Source: Oceanospirillum multiglobuliferum
Lineage (GTDB): Bacteria; Pseudomonadota; Gammaproteobacteria; Pseudomonadales; Halomonadaceae
Length of the DNA: 58,171 nt
Direction: 5' to 3'
Assembly (NCBI RefSeq): GCF_900167095.1
Contig: NZ_FUXG01000018.1
Location: forward strand, 1-58,171
Under the pieces are notes generated by a model. The model searched no databases, was not told where the DNA came from, and worked only from the letters and a program-made list of their open reading frames with translations. Below are positions 21,987 to 32,201 of this stretch, piece by piece (the first letter of the stretch is position 1; the number at the start of each line of letters is the position of its first letter). Made by a program: the position numbers and the translations under genes.

Positions 21987-22667
21987 ATGGGTCAGAAAGT
22001 ACATCCAACTGGCATTCGACTGGGTATTGTCAAAGATCATACTTCGGTATGGTATGCGGACAGTAAGTCTTACGCTGACAACCTGAATAGCGATCTTAAA
22101 GTACGTTCTTTCTTGGAAGAGCGTCTGAAGCAAGCTTCGGTAAGCCGTATTCAGATTGAGCGTCCAGCTCAGAATGCTCGTATCACCATTCACACAGCCC
22201 GTCCAGGCATCGTGATTGGTAAAAAAGGTGAAGATGTAGAAAAACTGCGCAACGAAATCACTAAAATGATGGGCGTTCCAGTACACATCAACATCGAAGA
22301 AATTCGCAAGCCAGAGTTAGACGGTAAATTGGTAGCAGAAAGTGTTGCTAGCCAGTTAGAGCGTCGTGTTATGTTCCGTCGTGCGATGAAGCGCGCGGTA
22401 CAAAACGCAATGCGTCTAGGTGCTAAAGGCATCAAGATCCAAGTGTCTGGACGTCTGGGCGGTGCTGAGATTGCACGTACTGAATGGTATCGCGAAGGCC
22501 GTGTGCCTCTGCATACGCTGCGTGCTGACATTGACTACGCGACTGCTGAAGCTCACACCACTTATGGTGTAATCGGTGTAAAAGTTTGGATTTTCAAAGG
22601 TGAAATTCTAGGCGGCATCGAAGAGGTTCGTGCAAAGCAGAATGCGCCTCAGAAAAAAGGCAAGTAG
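21987..22667 (+). CDS. rpsC: 30S ribosomal protein S3
   Basis: S3 is a 30S head protein at the mRNA entry tunnel with helicase activity together with S4. The 226 residues (E. coli 233) begin [19 protein letters not shown]. The KH domain carries [13 protein letters not shown] (GxxG loop), and the C-terminal domain has [22 protein letters not shown]. The lysine-rich tail is a few residues shorter than in E. coli. Confidence 0.98.
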   Translation: MGQKVHPTGIRLGIVKDHTSVWYADSKSYADNLNSDLKVRSFLEERLKQASVSRIQIERPAQNARITIHTARPGIVIGKKGEDVEKLRNEITKMMGVPVHINIEEIRKPELDGKLVAESVASQLERRVMFRRAMKRAVQNAMRLGAKGIKIQVSGRLGGAEIARTEWYREGRVPLHTLRADIDYATAEAHTTYGVIGVKVWIFKGEILGGIEEVRAKQNAPQKKGK

Positions 22668-22677
22668 GAGATAGACA

Positions 22678-23088
22678 ATGTTACAGCCAAAGCGTACCAA
22701 ATTCCGCAAGATGATGAAGGGCCGCAACCGTGGCCTAGCTCGTGGAAATAAAGTGAGCTTCGGTGAGTTCGGTCTGAAAGCAACAGGTCGCGGCCGTATT
22801 ACCGCACGCCAAATCGAGGCGGCACGTCGTACGATGACTCGTCACGTAAAACGTGGTGGTAAAATCTGGATCCGCATCTTCCCTGATAAGCCGATCACTG
22901 GTAAGCCTTTAGAAGTGCGTCAAGGTAAAGGTAAAGGTAACGTTGAATACTGGGTATGCCAGATTCAACCAGGCCGCGTCCTTTATGAGATGGAAGGGGT
23001 GTCTGAACAGCTAGCTCGTGAAGCTTTTGGTCTAGCTGCTGCGAAGTTACCTGTGTCAACCACCTTTGTTAAGCGGACGGTGATGTAA
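22678..23088 (+). CDS. rplP: 50S ribosomal protein L16
   Basis: L16 helps position A-site tRNA near the peptidyl transferase centre. The 136 residues equal the E. coli length. It starts [19 protein letters not shown] and carries the [22 protein letters not shown] segment, which includes the arginine that YcfD hydroxylates in E. coli. The stop overlaps the rpmC start by 1 nt (TAATG). Confidence 0.98.
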   Translation: MLQPKRTKFRKMMKGRNRGLARGNKVSFGEFGLKATGRGRITARQIEAARRTMTRHVKRGGKIWIRIFPDKPITGKPLEVRQGKGKGNVEYWVCQIQPGRVLYEMEGVSEQLAREAFGLAAAKLPVSTTFVKRTVM

Positions 23089-23279
23089 TGAATACAGCAG
23101 AACTGCGTGATAAGTCTGTTGAAGAGCTTAACGAACAGCTGAATAGCTTGCTTCGTGAACAGTTCAACCTGCGTATGCAAAAAGGGACTGGTCAATTGAC
23201 TCAGACTCACCTGCTACAACAGGTTCGTCGTAACATCGCTCGTGTTAAGACTTTGCTGAACGAGAAAGCAGGTAACTAA
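23088..23279 (+). CDS. rpmC: 50S ribosomal protein L29
   Basis: L29 is a small helical-hairpin protein near the exit tunnel, next to L23. The 63 residues equal the E. coli length: [20 protein letters not shown] forms the first helix, then the conserved [13 protein letters not shown] turn. The start overlaps the rplP stop by 1 nt, and rpsQ begins 1 nt after its own stop. Confidence 0.97.
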   Translation: MNTAELRDKSVEELNEQLNSLLREQFNLRMQKGTGQLTQTHLLQQVRRNIARVKTLLNEKAGN

Positions 23280-23280
23280 G

Positions 23281-23547
23281 ATGGCTGAGACAGAAAAGAA
23301 CGCCCGTACACTTACCGGTAAAGTGGTAAGTAATAAGATGGACAAGTCCATCACAGTACTGGTTGAGCGTCGTGTACCACACCCCATCTATGGTAAGTAT
23401 GTCCGCCGTTCAACCAAGCTACATGCACATGACGCTGACAATTCAGCGAATCACGGCGATGTAGTGACTATCCAAGAGTGCCGTCCTTTATCTAAGACGA
23501 AAACTTGGACTTTGGTGAGCATCGATGAGCGTGCAGTAGAGGTTTAA
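23281..23547 (+). CDS. rpsQ: 30S ribosomal protein S17
   Basis: S17 is a primary 16S rRNA-binding protein with an OB fold needed for 30S body assembly. The 88 residues (E. coli 84) contain [18 protein letters not shown] and [18 protein letters not shown]. It follows rpmC by 1 nt. A 53-bp gap before rplN marks the S10/spc operon border; I see no terminator in the gap, so read-through is likely. Confidence 0.97.
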   Translation: MAETEKNARTLTGKVVSNKMDKSITVLVERRVPHPIYGKYVRRSTKLHAHDADNSANHGDVVTIQECRPLSKTKTWTLVSIDERAVEV

Positions 23548-23600
23548 TCCTCGGCACAAATCGAAGTTTTGTTAAGCGTATTTGGTTTGGAGAAGAACCG

Positions 23601-23969
23601 ATGATTCAAACGCAAACCATGCTTGATGTTGCCGACAACAGCGGCGCTCGTCGTGTGATGTGTATTAAAGTGTTGGGAGGCTCCCACCGCCGTTATGCAC
23701 GTGTTGGTGACATCATCAAAGTTACTGTGAAGGAAGCAATTCCTCGCGGTAAGGTTAAAAAAGGTCAAGTCCTGAAGGCTGTAGTAGTTCGCACCAGTCA
23801 TGGTATTCGTCGTCCAGACGGTTCTGTGATCCGTTTTGATGGCAACGCAGCAGTTATGCTGAATGCCAACGACGCTCCAATCGGAACCCGTATCTTCGGC
23901 CCGGTTACGCGTGAACTACGTGGCGAAAAGTTCATGAAGATTATTTCCTTGGCGCCAGAAGTGCTGTAG
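23601..23969 (+). CDS. rplN: 50S ribosomal protein L14
   Basis: L14 is a beta-barrel protein at the subunit interface, contacting 16S helix 44, and the target of the silencing factor RsfS. The 122 residues (E. coli 123) begin [21 protein letters not shown] and include [22 protein letters not shown] lies 10 nt before the ATG. First gene of the spc operon; rplX follows after 17 nt. Confidence 0.98.
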   Translation: MIQTQTMLDVADNSGARRVMCIKVLGGSHRRYARVGDIIKVTVKEAIPRGKVKKGQVLKAVVVRTSHGIRRPDGSVIRFDGNAAVMLNANDAPIGTRIFGPVTRELRGEKFMKIISLAPEVL

Positions 23970-23986
23970 GGAGCGAGAGACCGGCT

Positions 23987-24304
23987 ATGCGTAAGATTAA
24001 ACGTGAAGACGAGGTAATCGTCATTGCGGGTAAGGACAAAGGCAAAACAGGTAAAATTAAGCGTGTGCTTAAAGATGACCGTATTGTCATTGCTGGTGTG
24101 AACATGATCAAACGTCACACCAAACCAAACCCGATGTTAGGCAGTCAAGGTGGTATTGTTGAGCGCGAAGCGCCAATTCATGCATCGAACGTTGCCATAT
24201 ATAACAAAGAAACCAATAAAGCTGATCGCGTTGGTTTCAAGGTCTTGGAAGATGGTTCCAAGGTTCGGATTTACAAGTCGACCCAGAAAGAGATCGACGC
24301 CTAA
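23987..24304 (+). CDS. rplX: 50S ribosomal protein L24
   Basis: L24 is an assembly-initiator protein near the tunnel exit. The 105 residues (E. coli 104) contain the KOW motif [19 protein letters not shown] and the later [19 protein letters not shown]. The opening [10 protein letters not shown] matches the family start. It sits between rplN and rplE, each gap 17 nt. Confidence 0.97.
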   Translation: MRKIKREDEVIVIAGKDKGKTGKIKRVLKDDRIVIAGVNMIKRHTKPNPMLGSQGGIVEREAPIHASNVAIYNKETNKADRVGFKVLEDGSKVRIYKSTQKEIDA

Positions 24305-24321
24305 GCGAGTCAGGTTACATC

Positions 24322-24861
24322 ATGGCGAGACTGAAAGAGTTATATAAGTCAGAAGTTGTAGCCAAGTTGCAGGAGCAGTTTGGTTACAAAAATGTGATGG
24401 AGATCCCTCGCATCACTAAAGTGACTCTTAATATGGGTATTGGCGATGCAACCAGCGATAAAAAGCTGATTGACAACGCAGTTGCAGATCTTGAAAAACT
24501 GAGCGGCCAAAAAGTGGTCGTGACTTTAGCTCGCAAGTCAGTTGCAGGCTTTAAAGTTCGCGAAGGCTGGCCAATCGGTTGTAAAGTGACATTGCGCGCC
24601 GACCGTATGTGGGAGTTCCTAGATCGTCTGGTAGACATCTCTATTCCGCGTGTTCGTGACTTCCGTGGTCTGAACCCGAAGTCTTTTGATGGTCGTGGCA
24701 ATTACAGCATGGGTGTACGTGAGCAAATTATCTTCCCGGAAATCGAATACGATAAGATTGATCGTATCCGCGGTTTAGATATCACAGTTACTACCACTGC
24801 TAAGACCAACGAGGAAGGTTTAGCACTGCTAAGTGCTTTACAGTTCCCGTTCAAGAAATAA
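24322..24861 (+). CDS. rplE: 50S ribosomal protein L5
   Basis: L5 binds 5S rRNA together with L18 and forms bridge B1b with S13. The 179 residues equal the E. coli length. It begins with [20 protein letters not shown] and carries [23 protein letters not shown] and [17 protein letters not shown]. In E. coli S8 represses the spc operon by binding near the rplE start; no such structure is confirmed here. Confidence 0.98.
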   Translation: MARLKELYKSEVVAKLQEQFGYKNVMEIPRITKVTLNMGIGDATSDKKLIDNAVADLEKLSGQKVVVTLARKSVAGFKVREGWPIGCKVTLRADRMWEFLDRLVDISIPRVRDFRGLNPKSFDGRGNYSMGVREQIIFPEIEYDKIDRIRGLDITVTTTAKTNEEGLALLSALQFPFKK

Positions 24862-24871
24862 GGGTAGGATC

Positions 24872-25177
24872 ATGGCAAAAGTTAGTATGGTTCAGCGTGA
24901 GCTGAAGCGGGCAAAGCTGGTTGAGAAATTCGCACAAAAGCGTGCTGAGTTGAAAGCGTTGATTGCGAGCCCTGCAACTTCTGAAGAAGCACGTTGGGAA
25001 GCCCAACAGCAACTTCAAGCGTTGCCGCGTGATTCTAGCGCGTCACGTCAGCGTAACCGCTGCCGTGTGACTGGTCGTCCGCATGGTTTCTACAGCAAAT
25101 TCGGCTTGAGCCGTATCAAGCTGCGTGAAGCTGCCATGCGTGGTGATGTTCCAGGCTTGCGTAAAGCAAGCTGGTAA
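24872..25177 (+). CDS. rpsN: 30S ribosomal protein S14
   Basis: S14 is a 30S head protein near the A site. An ATG at 24833 overlaps rplE; the family start [20 protein letters not shown] is at 24872 behind AGGGTAGG and gives 101 residues, exactly E. coli. It is the long form without paired zinc-binding cysteines ([20 protein letters not shown] has a single cysteine), so it does not need zinc. Confidence 0.97.
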   Translation: MAKVSMVQRELKRAKLVEKFAQKRAELKALIASPATSEEARWEAQQQLQALPRDSSASRQRNRCRVTGRPHGFYSKFGLSRIKLREAAMRGDVPGLRKASW

Positions 25178-25204
25178 CCGCGTACAAATAGGAGCGCGAG
25201 CCAA

Positions 25205-25597
25205 ATGAGCATGCAAGATACACTAGCGGATATGTTCACCCGTATTCGCAACGCACAGATGGTTGCTAAGGAGTCTGTCTCCATGCCTTCATCAAAAATG
25301 AAGGTAGAGTTAGCCCGCGTGCTGAAGGAAGAAGGTTACATTGCAGAATATTCTGTTGATAGTGACACTAAGCCTTCATTAACAATTGTTCTTAAGTACT
25401 TCGAAGGCAAGCCAGTAATCGAAAAGATTGAGCGTGTCAGTAAGCCGAGTTTACGTCAGTATAAGGGCGTTGAATCTCTGCCGAAGATCGAAGGTGGTTT
25501 GGGTGTTGCGATCGTTTCTACCTCTAAAGGTGTGATGACTGATCGTGCAGCACGCCAAGCCGGTGTTGGTGGCGAAGTCATCTGCACCGTATTCTAG
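25205..25597 (+). CDS. rpsH: 30S ribosomal protein S8
   Basis: S8 organises the central domain of 16S rRNA and is the translational repressor of the spc operon in E. coli. The 130 residues match the family. It begins [21 protein letters not shown] and ends with the conserved [24 protein letters not shown] lies 10 nt upstream. rplF starts 9 nt after the stop. Confidence 0.98.
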   Translation: MSMQDTLADMFTRIRNAQMVAKESVSMPSSKMKVELARVLKEEGYIAEYSVDSDTKPSLTIVLKYFEGKPVIEKIERVSKPSLRQYKGVESLPKIEGGLGVAIVSTSKGVMTDRAARQAGVGGEVICTVF

Positions 25598-25606
25598 GAG
25601 ATCGAA

Positions 25607-26137
25607 ATGTCCAGGGTAGCAAAAAGTCCTGTTGAACTACCAAATGGCGTAGAGTTTTCGATCAATGGCCGTGTTGTGTCTGTTAAAGGCAAAACTGGCT
25701 CATTGAATCTAGAGCTTCACCCAGATGTGCAAGTTGAGCAAAACGATAACGTGCTGACCTTTGCCCGGGCTAATGAGAAAGCGTCATGGGCACAGGTAGG
25801 TACTGCTCGTGCCTTGATCAACAACATGGTAACCGGTGCAAGCGTAGGCTTCACCAAGACACTGAATATTCTTGGTGTTGGTTACCGTGCTCAGGCTAAC
25901 GGCAGCGTAATTAACCTGTCTCTCGGCTTCTCACATCCGGTAGAATACAAACTACCAGAAGGTGTTACTGCTGAAGTTCCAAGCAACACTGTTATCGTAC
26001 TGAAAAGTGCCGACAAACAGCTGCTTGGTCAGGTTGCTGCAGAGATTCGTGCTTATCGTCCACCTGAGCCTTATAAGGGCAAGGGAGTCCGTTATGCGGA
26101 CGAGCAAGTACGTCGCAAAGAAGCTAAGAAGAAGTAA
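25607..26137 (+). CDS. rplF: 50S ribosomal protein L6
   Basis: L6 sits near the GTPase centre beside the sarcin-ricin loop. The 176 residues (E. coli 177) show two repeated domains, beginning [16 protein letters not shown], with [14 protein letters not shown] at the centre and [19 protein letters not shown] near the end. TAGGAG stands 8 nt before the ATG, and rplR follows after 9 nt. Confidence 0.98.
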   Translation: MSRVAKSPVELPNGVEFSINGRVVSVKGKTGSLNLELHPDVQVEQNDNVLTFARANEKASWAQVGTARALINNMVTGASVGFTKTLNILGVGYRAQANGSVINLSLGFSHPVEYKLPEGVTAEVPSNTVIVLKSADKQLLGQVAAEIRAYRPPEPYKGKGVRYADEQVRRKEAKKK

Positions 26138-26146
26138 GGCAGGGTT

Positions 26147-26497
26147 ATGAACGCTAAGAAAGAGTCTCGTTTACGTCGCGCGCGTCGTGCACGTGCCAAA
26201 ATGCGTGAGCTTGGCGTCCATCGCCTGTGTGTGAACCGCACTCCGCGTCACATTTATGCTCAGATCATCACTCCAGACGGCAGCCAGATTCTGGCTGCAG
26301 CATCAACAGTTGATGCAACGTTACGTGATGGCGCAACTGGTAACGTAGAAGCAGCTGGCAAAGTAGGCAAGTTAATTGCTGAACGCGCTTTGGCTGCTGG
26401 TGTTTCCAAGGTCGCATTCGACCGTTCTGGCTACAAGTATCATGGCCGTGTTAAAGCACTGGCTGACGCTGCTCGTGAAGGCGGTCTGGAATTCTAA
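26147..26497 (+). CDS. rplR: 50S ribosomal protein L18
   Basis: L18 binds 5S rRNA and carries it into the 50S subunit. The 116 residues (E. coli 117) start [21 protein letters not shown], have the [16 protein letters not shown] strand and end in the conserved [20 protein letters not shown]. The basic N terminus is the rRNA-binding tail. It sits between rplF and rpsE as usual. Confidence 0.98.
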   Translation: MNAKKESRLRRARRARAKMRELGVHRLCVNRTPRHIYAQIITPDGSQILAAASTVDATLRDGATGNVEAAGKVGKLIAERALAAGVSKVAFDRSGYKYHGRVKALADAAREGGLEF

Positions 26498-26509
26498 AGG
26501 TATAAAGCG

Positions 26510-27010
26510 ATGTCGAATATTGAACAGAAAGGCGGTGAACTGCAGGAGAAGCTGGTTCAGGTCAACCGCGTCGCTAAGGTAGTTAAAGGTGGCCGTATTT
26601 TCGGTTTCACAGCTTTAACTGTTGTAGGCGATGGCAATGGCCGTGTCGGTTTTGGTCGCGGCAAAGCTCGTGAAGTTCCAGTTGCTATTCAAAAAGCAAT
26701 GGAACAGGCACGCCGTAATATGGTGCAAGTTCAGTTAGATGGCAGCACGCTGCAATATCCTGTAAAAGCCCGTCATGGTGCTTCTAAGGTTTATATGCAG
26801 CCTGCATCAGAAGGTACCGGTATTATTGCCGGTGGCGCGATGCGTGCTGTTCTAGAGCTTGCTGGTGTACATAACGTTCTAGCTAAGTGCTATGGCTCTA
26901 CCAACCCTGTGAACGTTGTTCGCGCGACCGTTAAAGGTCTTGCAAACATGAACGCTCCAGAAGGTATCGCAGCTAAGCGCGGCAAGACTGTTGAGGAAAT
27001 TCTGGGGTAA
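26510..27010 (+). CDS. rpsE: 30S ribosomal protein S5
   Basis: S5 lies at the mRNA entry side of 30S and affects accuracy and spectinomycin binding. The 166 residues (E. coli 167) include the double-stranded RNA-binding fold with [21 protein letters not shown]. The KVVKGGR loop, where spectinomycin-resistance changes arise, looks wild type. The second domain has [19 protein letters not shown]. rpmD starts 4 nt after the stop. Confidence 0.98.
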   Translation: MSNIEQKGGELQEKLVQVNRVAKVVKGGRIFGFTALTVVGDGNGRVGFGRGKAREVPVAIQKAMEQARRNMVQVQLDGSTLQYPVKARHGASKVYMQPASEGTGIIAGGAMRAVLELAGVHNVLAKCYGSTNPVNVVRATVKGLANMNAPEGIAAKRGKTVEEILG

Positions 27011-27014
27011 GCAC

Positions 27015-27194
27015 ATGGCAAAAATCAAGGTAACTCTTACCCGTAGTACGATCGGCACACTACCTAAGCACAAACTTTGTGTTAAAGGTCTAGGTCTGCG
27101 TCGCATCGGCCACACAGTTGAGCTAGAAGATACACCCGCAGTACGCGGTATGATCAACAAGGTTAACTACCTTGTTAGTGTAGAGGGAGAGTAA
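27015..27194 (+). CDS. rpmD: 50S ribosomal protein L30
   Basis: L30 is a small 50S protein, absent from some bacterial groups. The frame opens at 26991 inside rpsE; the family start [20 protein letters not shown] is at 27015 and gives 59 residues, the E. coli length. GGGGTAAG lies just upstream. It contains the [21 protein letters not shown] core. rplO starts 2 nt after its stop. Confidence 0.97.
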   Translation: MAKIKVTLTRSTIGTLPKHKLCVKGLGLRRIGHTVELEDTPAVRGMINKVNYLVSVEGE

Positions 27195-27196
27195 TC

Positions 27197-27631
27197 ATGC
27201 ATCTGAATACTCTAAGCCCAGCTCCGGGCGCTAAGCACGCTAAAAAGCGTCTTGGTCGCGGTATCGGTAGCGGTTTGGGTAAGACTGGTGGCCGTGGTCA
27301 CAAAGGTCAAAAATCCCGTTCTGGCGGTACAGTTAAACCAGGTTTCGAAGGCGGTCAAATGCCTTTGCAGCGTCGTCTGCCGAAATTTGGTTTCACTTCT
27401 CGTCAAGCTGCATTCACTGCGGAAGTTCGTTTGAATGAACTGGCTAATGTGAAGGCTGAAGTTGTTGATATCGCTGCGCTTAAGCAAGCTGACATCATCA
27501 AAGACAACGTTCAACGTGTACGTGTTATTTTGTCTGGTGAAATCGATCAGGCAATCACTGTTAGCGGCCTAGAGCTGACTAAAGGTGCACGTGCTGCGAT
27601 TGAAGCAGCAGGCGGAAAGGTCGAAGAATAA
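27197..27631 (+). CDS. rplO: 50S ribosomal protein L15
   Basis: L15 is a late-assembly 50S protein with a long glycine/arginine-rich N-terminal extension. The 144 residues equal the E. coli length: [23 protein letters not shown] is the extension and [17 protein letters not shown] follows. The stop overlaps the secY start by 1 nt, tying secY translation to this gene. Confidence 0.98.
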   Translation: MHLNTLSPAPGAKHAKKRLGRGIGSGLGKTGGRGHKGQKSRSGGTVKPGFEGGQMPLQRRLPKFGFTSRQAAFTAEVRLNELANVKAEVVDIAALKQADIIKDNVQRVRVILSGEIDQAITVSGLELTKGARAAIEAAGGKVEE

Positions 27632-28962
27632 TGGCTAAATCAGGATCTATACCAGCAGGTGCACAAAAAGGGTTGGCGGAACTTTGGTCTCGTCTTCGCT
27701 TTGTGATAATCGCAATTGTGGTTTACCGCATTGGCGCACACATTCCTGTTCCTGGTATCAATCCTGAGCGGTTAGCTGCTTTGTTTGAGCAAAGCCAGGG
27801 CACCATTTTGAGCTTGTTTAACATGTTCTCTGGTGGCGCCTTGGAGCGTATGAGTATCTTGGCTTTAGGTATTATGCCTTATATTTCAGCCTCGATTATC
27901 ATGCAACTGCTGACGGTCGTTTCCCCTCAACTTGAGCAGCTCAAGAAAGAGGGGGAAGCCGGTCGTCGCAAAATCAATCAATATACCCGTTATGGCACTG
28001 TTGTTTTAGCAACTGTGCAATCGATAGGTATGGCAGTTGGCCTTGCTGGGCAGGGCGTCGCGTTTGCGACGGACTTCAGCTTCTATTTTGTGGCTGTAAC
28101 TACCCTCGTCTCAGGTGCGATTTTCCTGATGTGGCTTGGCGAACAAGTAACAGAACGCGGTATTGGTAATGGTATTTCCATTCTGATTTTTGCAGGTATT
28201 GTTGCAGGTTTGCCAGGGGCCATTGGCCAGTCATTTGAACAGGCACGTCAAGGTGATATTAATATCTTGGCATTGCTAGCGATCGGCGTAGTTGCTGTTT
28301 TAACTATCGCTTTTGTTGTATTTATGGAACGTGGCCAACGTCGCATTACCGTAAACTATGCAAAACGCCAGCAAGGAAATAAAGTCTTCGCCAAGCAGTC
28401 AAGTCACCTGCCTTTGAAAGTGAACATGGCCGGTGTGATTCCGCCCATTTTTGCTTCAAGCATTTTGCTGTTCCCTGCCTCTATTGGTCAGTGGTTCGGT
28501 CAAAGTGAAAATATGGCATGGTTGCAGGAAGCTTCTTTAGCACTTGCACCAGGGCAGCCATTGTATATCTTGCTTTTTGCGCTCAGTGTTGTATTCTTCT
28601 GCTACTTTTATACAGCTCTGGTATTTAACCCCAAAGATGTCGCGGACAACCTGAAAAAATCAGGTGCGTTCATTCCTGGCATCCGTCCTGGGGAGCACTC
28701 GGCACGCTATATCGATGGAGTAATGTCTCGTCTAACTTTGTTCGGCGCGTTATACATTACTGCTGTGTCATTAATGCCACAGTTCCTGGTAGTTGCTTGG
28801 AGTGTACCGTTCTATTTCGGTGGTACTTCCCTGTTGATTGTCGTAGTCGTTGTCATGGACTTTATGGCTCAAGTGCAATCGCATTTGATGTCGCATCAAT
28901 ATGAGTCTTTGATGAAAAAATCGAACTTAAAAGGTTATGGTAGCGGCGGTATGCTGCGATAG
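27631..28962 (+). CDS. secY: Preprotein translocase subunit SecY
   Basis: SecY forms the protein-conducting channel of the inner membrane, working with SecE (2070-2438), SecG and SecA. The 443 residues equal E. coli. Ten membrane helices are visible as hydrophobic stretches, beginning [19 protein letters not shown]. The second-helix/plug region has [22 protein letters not shown], and cytoplasmic loop 5 contains [24 protein letters not shown]. The start overlaps the rplO stop. Confidence 0.98.
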   Translation: MAKSGSIPAGAQKGLAELWSRLRFVIIAIVVYRIGAHIPVPGINPERLAALFEQSQGTILSLFNMFSGGALERMSILALGIMPYISASIIMQLLTVVSPQLEQLKKEGEAGRRKINQYTRYGTVVLATVQSIGMAVGLAGQGVAFATDFSFYFVAVTTLVSGAIFLMWLGEQVTERGIGNGISILIFAGIVAGLPGAIGQSFEQARQGDINILALLAIGVVAVLTIAFVVFMERGQRRITVNYAKRQQGNKVFAKQSSHLPLKVNMAGVIPPIFASSILLFPASIGQWFGQSENMAWLQEASLALAPGQPLYILLFALSVVFFCYFYTALVFNPKDVADNLKKSGAFIPGIRPGEHSARYIDGVMSRLTLFGALYITAVSLMPQFLVVAWSVPFYFGGTSLLIVVVVVMDFMAQVQSHLMSHQYESLMKKSNLKGYGSGGMLR

Positions 28963-28984
28963 CCCTTAATTTTTGGAGTTGGTG

Positions 28985-29098
28985 ATGAAAGTTCGCGCAT
29001 CTGTGAAAAAGATCTGCCGTAACTGCAAGATCATTCGTCGCCGCGGTGCTGTGCGTGTGATTTGCACAGAACCTAAGCACAAACAACGTCAGGGTTAA
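28985..29098 (+). CDS. rpmJ: 50S ribosomal protein L36
   Basis: L36 is the smallest 50S protein. The frame from 28985 encodes 37 residues (E. coli 38): it starts [14 protein letters not shown] and ends [10 protein letters not shown]. The zinc ligands C11, C14, C27 and H32 are all present, so this is the zinc-binding form. TTGGAG lies upstream of the ATG. It ends the spc operon, 22 nt after secY and just before the hairpin at 29122. Confidence 0.96.
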   Translation: MKVRASVKKICRNCKIIRRRGAVRVICTEPKHKQRQG

Positions 29099-29111
29099 TC
29101 CTGACTTGGGT

Positions 29112-29173
29112 CACGAAGAGCAATACTCCTTGATATTTTTGATATCAAGGAGTATTCTTTTGCGCCCTTCGTG
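29112..29173 (+). terminator. spc operon terminator/attenuator with an outer stem
   Basis: A perfect 15-bp inverted repeat (AATACTCCTTGATAT at 29122-29136 with ATATCAAGGAGTATT at 29142-29156) is followed by CTTTTG. It is enclosed by a second 7-bp stem, CACGAAG (29112-29118) with CTTCGTG (29167-29173). The inner hairpin should act as a terminator or partial attenuator between rpmJ and rpsM; I do not see a strong separate promoter downstream. Confidence 0.8.
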
Positions 29174-29220
29174 GACAATAAAACTGGAAGAGCAACTGCT
29201 CGTATATCGGAGATAGCTGA

Positions 29221-29577
29221 ATGGCCCGTATTGCAGGTGTCAACATTCCCGACAATAAGCATGCGGTGATCTCGCTGACCTATATCTATGGTATTGGTGC
29301 TACAACAGCAAAGAACATCCTTGCTGCTGTTGGTATCGCACAAAATACTAAGATCTCAGAACTTTCTGAAGAAGTTCTTGATGAGGTTCGTAACGAGGTA
29401 GGCAAATACACTGTTGAAGGTGATCTGCGCCGCGAAATTAGCATGACTATCAAGCGTCTTATGGACCTTGGTTGCTATCGTGGTTTGCGTCATCGTCGTA
29501 GTCTGCCTGTCCGTGGTCAGCGCACCAAGACTAACGCGCGCACTCGTAAAGGTCCGCGTAAACCGATTCGCAAGTAA
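29221..29577 (+). CDS. rpsM: 30S ribosomal protein S13
   Basis: S13 is a 30S head protein contacting P-site tRNA and forming bridges to L5. The 118 residues equal E. coli. It begins [25 protein letters not shown] and ends with the basic tail [22 protein letters not shown] lies 9 nt upstream. First gene of the alpha operon (rpsM-rpsK-rpsD-rpoA-rplQ), whose translation S4 represses in E. coli by binding around this start. Confidence 0.98.
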   Translation: MARIAGVNIPDNKHAVISLTYIYGIGATTAKNILAAVGIAQNTKISELSEEVLDEVRNEVGKYTVEGDLRREISMTIKRLMDLGCYRGLRHRRSLPVRGQRTKTNARTRKGPRKPIRK

Positions 29578-29609
29578 TTTTGTGAAGCTTGTAACAGGAA
29601 ACATACATT

Positions 29610-29996
29610 ATGGCTAACCCAGCACGTAACCGTAAAAAAGTTAAAAAGACTGTGGTGGACGGTGTAGCTCACATCCACGCATCTTTTAACAATACGATTG
29701 TTACGATTACTGACCGCCAGGGCAATGCTCTATCTTGGGCAACTGCCGGTGGTTCGGGTTTTCGTGGTTCTCGCAAGAGTACCCCGTTCGCAGCTCAAGT
29801 AGCTAGTGAACGTGCTGCAGCCGCAGCAGCCGAATATGGTCTCAAAAACGTTGATGTACTAGTTAAGGGTCCAGGACCAGGCCGTGAGTCTGCTGTTCGT
29901 GCACTTAACGCTGCTGGCTTTAAAGTTGGTAGTATTACAGACGTGACACCAATTCCGCACAACGGTTGTCGCCCACCTAAGAAACGTCGCGTGTAA
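29610..29996 (+). CDS. rpsK: 30S ribosomal protein S11
   Basis: S11 forms the 30S platform near the mRNA exit. The 128 residues (E. coli 129) contain [23 protein letters not shown], the [14 protein letters not shown] loop and the basic end [13 protein letters not shown]. An asparagine-glycine pair near the C terminus (HNG) is the site of isoaspartate formation in E. coli. rpsD follows after 12 nt. Confidence 0.98.
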   Translation: MANPARNRKKVKKTVVDGVAHIHASFNNTIVTITDRQGNALSWATAGGSGFRGSRKSTPFAAQVASERAAAAAAEYGLKNVDVLVKGPGPGRESAVRALNAAGFKVGSITDVTPIPHNGCRPPKKRRV

Positions 29997-30008
29997 GGAG
30001 GCTGATAG

Positions 30009-30629
30009 ATGGCTCGTTATATAGGCCCTAAGTGCAAACTTTCACGTCGTGAAGGTGTTGACTTATTCCTAAAAAGCGGTGTAACCGCTTTCGAAAACAA
30101 GTGCAAGTCTGAAACTGCTCCTGGTCAACACGGTCAGCGTCGTGGTCGTCTTTCCGATTACGGTCTGCAGTTGCGTGAAAAGCAGAAAGTTCGTCGTATC
30201 TACGGCGTTCTAGAGAAGCAGTTCAGCAACTACTATAAAGCTGCAGCGCGTCAGAAAGGCGCTACTGGTGAAAACCTGCTTCAGCTTTTAGAAGGTCGTT
30301 TAGACAACGTAATTTATCGTATGGGTTTCGGATCTACTCGTTCTGAAGCACGTCAGCTTGTTAGCCACAAAGCTATCCAGGTGAACGGCCGTACAGTAAA
30401 CGTTGCTTCTTTCCAAGTGAAAGCTGGCGATGTTGTTTCAGTTCGTGAGAAAGCTAAAGGTCAACTGCGTATTCAGAATGCGCTTCAGTTGGCATCTCAG
30501 CGTGCTGAAGTACAATGGGTAGACGTTGACAGCAAGAAAATGGAAGGTGTGTTCAAGGCTCTGCCTGAGCGTTCTGACCTGTCTGCTGACATCAACGAAA
30601 ACCTAATTGTTGAGCTGTACTCTAAGTAA
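30009..30629 (+). CDS. rpsD: 30S ribosomal protein S4
   Basis: S4 initiates 30S assembly, has mRNA helicase activity with S3, and represses the alpha operon. The 206 residues equal E. coli. It starts [21 protein letters not shown]; the S4 RNA-binding domain lies at about 95-160 with [32 protein letters not shown] stands about 10 nt before the ATG. It is 40 nt upstream of rpoA. Confidence 0.98.
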   Translation: MARYIGPKCKLSRREGVDLFLKSGVTAFENKCKSETAPGQHGQRRGRLSDYGLQLREKQKVRRIYGVLEKQFSNYYKAAARQKGATGENLLQLLEGRLDNVIYRMGFGSTRSEARQLVSHKAIQVNGRTVNVASFQVKAGDVVSVREKAKGQLRIQNALQLASQRAEVQWVDVDSKKMEGVFKALPERSDLSADINENLIVELYSK

Positions 30630-30669
30630 TCTCTGAGTATTCATCTGGCAGCTAAGTAAAGGTAGTTCT

Positions 30670-31671
30670 ATGCAGCGTTCAGTAACAGAATTTCTTCGTC
30701 CGCGTGAAATCAAGGTCGAAGAAGTAAGCGCTACTCGTGCGAAAGTGATCCTCGAACCGTTCGAGCGTGGCTTCGGTCATACTCTAGGTAATGCTTTACG
30801 TCGTATTCTTTTGTCTTCTATGCCAGGCTGTGCCGTTGTGGAAGCAGAGATCGAAGGTGTATTGCATGAGTACAGCGCGGTAGAGGGCGTTCAGGAGGAT
30901 GTTATTGAGATCCTTCTTAACCTGAAAGACATCGCAGTTATTTTACATGGCCGCGATGAAGCTGTACTGACGCTGAATAAGAAAGGTCCTGGTGCGGTGA
31001 CCGCTGGTGATATCCAGCTGGATCATGATGTTGAAATCGTTAATCCAGAGCACGTAATTGCGCATTTGAATGACGGTGCTGAGCTTAAAATGCAGCTTCG
31101 TATTCAACGTGGTCGTGGTTATGAGCCTGCTGATGCCCGCCAATCTGCTGAAGATGAAAGCCGTTCTATCGGTCGTCTTCAGTTAGATGCAACCTTCAGC
31201 CCAGTACGTCGTGTATCTTATGTTGTAGAAAGCGCTCGCGTTGAGCAACGTACAGATTTGGACAAGCTGATTATCGATCTTGAGACTGATGGCACTTTAG
31301 ATCCTGAAGAAGCGATTCGTCGCTCAGCAACAATTCTTCAGGAACAGTTGGCTGCGTTTGTTGATCTTGAGACTGACAAAGAGCAAGAACCAGAGGAAGA
31401 AGAAGATCAAATTGATCCAATTCTTCTGCGTCCGGTTGATGATCTGGAACTGACTGTTCGTTCTGCAAACTGTCTGAAAGCCGAGAACATCTACTACATT
31501 GGTGACCTGATTCAGCGCACTGAAGTAGAACTACTGAAAACGCCTAACCTTGGTAAAAAGTCTCTGACTGAAATCAAAGATGTTTTGGCGTCACGTGGTT
31601 TGTCTCTAGGTATGCGGTTAGAAAATTGGCCGCCAGCAAGTTTGAAGGGTGATGAGAAGGCTTCTGCCTGA
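30670..31671 (+). CDS. rpoA: DNA-directed RNA polymerase subunit alpha
   Basis: Alpha nucleates RNA polymerase assembly and contacts UP elements and activators. The 333 residues (E. coli 329) show the N-terminal dimerisation domain (about 1-232, with [21 protein letters not shown]), an acidic linker with EPEEEEDQ, and the C-terminal domain (about 250-333) with [19 protein letters not shown] and [21 protein letters not shown]. It lies in the alpha operon between rpsD and rplQ. Confidence 0.98.
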   Translation: MQRSVTEFLRPREIKVEEVSATRAKVILEPFERGFGHTLGNALRRILLSSMPGCAVVEAEIEGVLHEYSAVEGVQEDVIEILLNLKDIAVILHGRDEAVLTLNKKGPGAVTAGDIQLDHDVEIVNPEHVIAHLNDGAELKMQLRIQRGRGYEPADARQSAEDESRSIGRLQLDATFSPVRRVSYVVESARVEQRTDLDKLIIDLETDGTLDPEEAIRRSATILQEQLAAFVDLETDKEQEPEEEEDQIDPILLRPVDDLELTVRSANCLKAENIYYIGDLIQRTEVELLKTPNLGKKSLTEIKDVLASRGLSLGMRLENWPPASLKGDEKASA

Positions 31672-31706
31672 TTATTCCATCATCACGGTTTGTAAGGAAC
31701 TGAGAA

Positions 31707-32087
31707 ATGCGTCATCGTAAGAGTGGTCGTAAACTTAATCGTAACAGTTCACACCGCAAGGCCATGTTCAAAAACATGTGCGTGTCCCTTGTTGAGCATG
31801 AACTGATTAAAACTACACTGCCTAAAGCTAAAGAGCTTCGTGGTCACATTGAGCCACTGATCACTTTAGCTAAGAACGACTCTGTAGCCAATCGCCGTCT
31901 GGCGTTTGACCGCACCCGTTCTGATGCAGCGGTAGGTAAACTGTTCAATGAGCTTGGTCCTCGTTACCAAGGTCGCCCAGGTGGCTATGTTCGCATTCTA
32001 AAATGTGGCTTCCGTGCTGGTGACAATGCGCCAATGGCGTTTGTTGAGCTAGTTGATCGTCCAGCTGTAGAAGCTGACGAAGAGTAA
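31707..32087 (+). CDS. rplQ: 50S ribosomal protein L17
   Basis: L17 lies near the tunnel exit of 50S. The 126 residues (E. coli 127) begin [20 protein letters not shown] and end in the conserved [23 protein letters not shown] plus an acidic tail. It is the last gene of the alpha operon and is followed within 15 nt by a strong terminator shared with the converging uvrA. Confidence 0.98.
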   Translation: MRHRKSGRKLNRNSSHRKAMFKNMCVSLVEHELIKTTLPKAKELRGHIEPLITLAKNDSVANRRLAFDRTRSDAAVGKLFNELGPRYQGRPGGYVRILKCGFRAGDNAPMAFVELVDRPAVEADEE

Positions 32088-32101
32088 GCGATTACTCAAT
32101 C

Positions 32102-32132
32102 AAAAAACCGGTCTTTATGACCGGTTTTTTTT
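32102..32132. terminator. Bidirectional terminator between rplQ and uvrA
   Basis: AAAAAACCGGTC (32102-32113) pairs with GACCGGTTTTTT (32119-32130) around TTTAT. The T8 run on the plus strand ends the alpha operon, and the A-run gives a T-run on the other strand for uvrA, 69 bp beyond its stop. Confidence 0.93.
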
Positions 32133-32201
32133 CGCCTATGAAACAGTGCCTTTGGTCTGGTTCCCTGCCAGTCACCTTAGCAGGGAACGCTATCTCATGA
32201 G

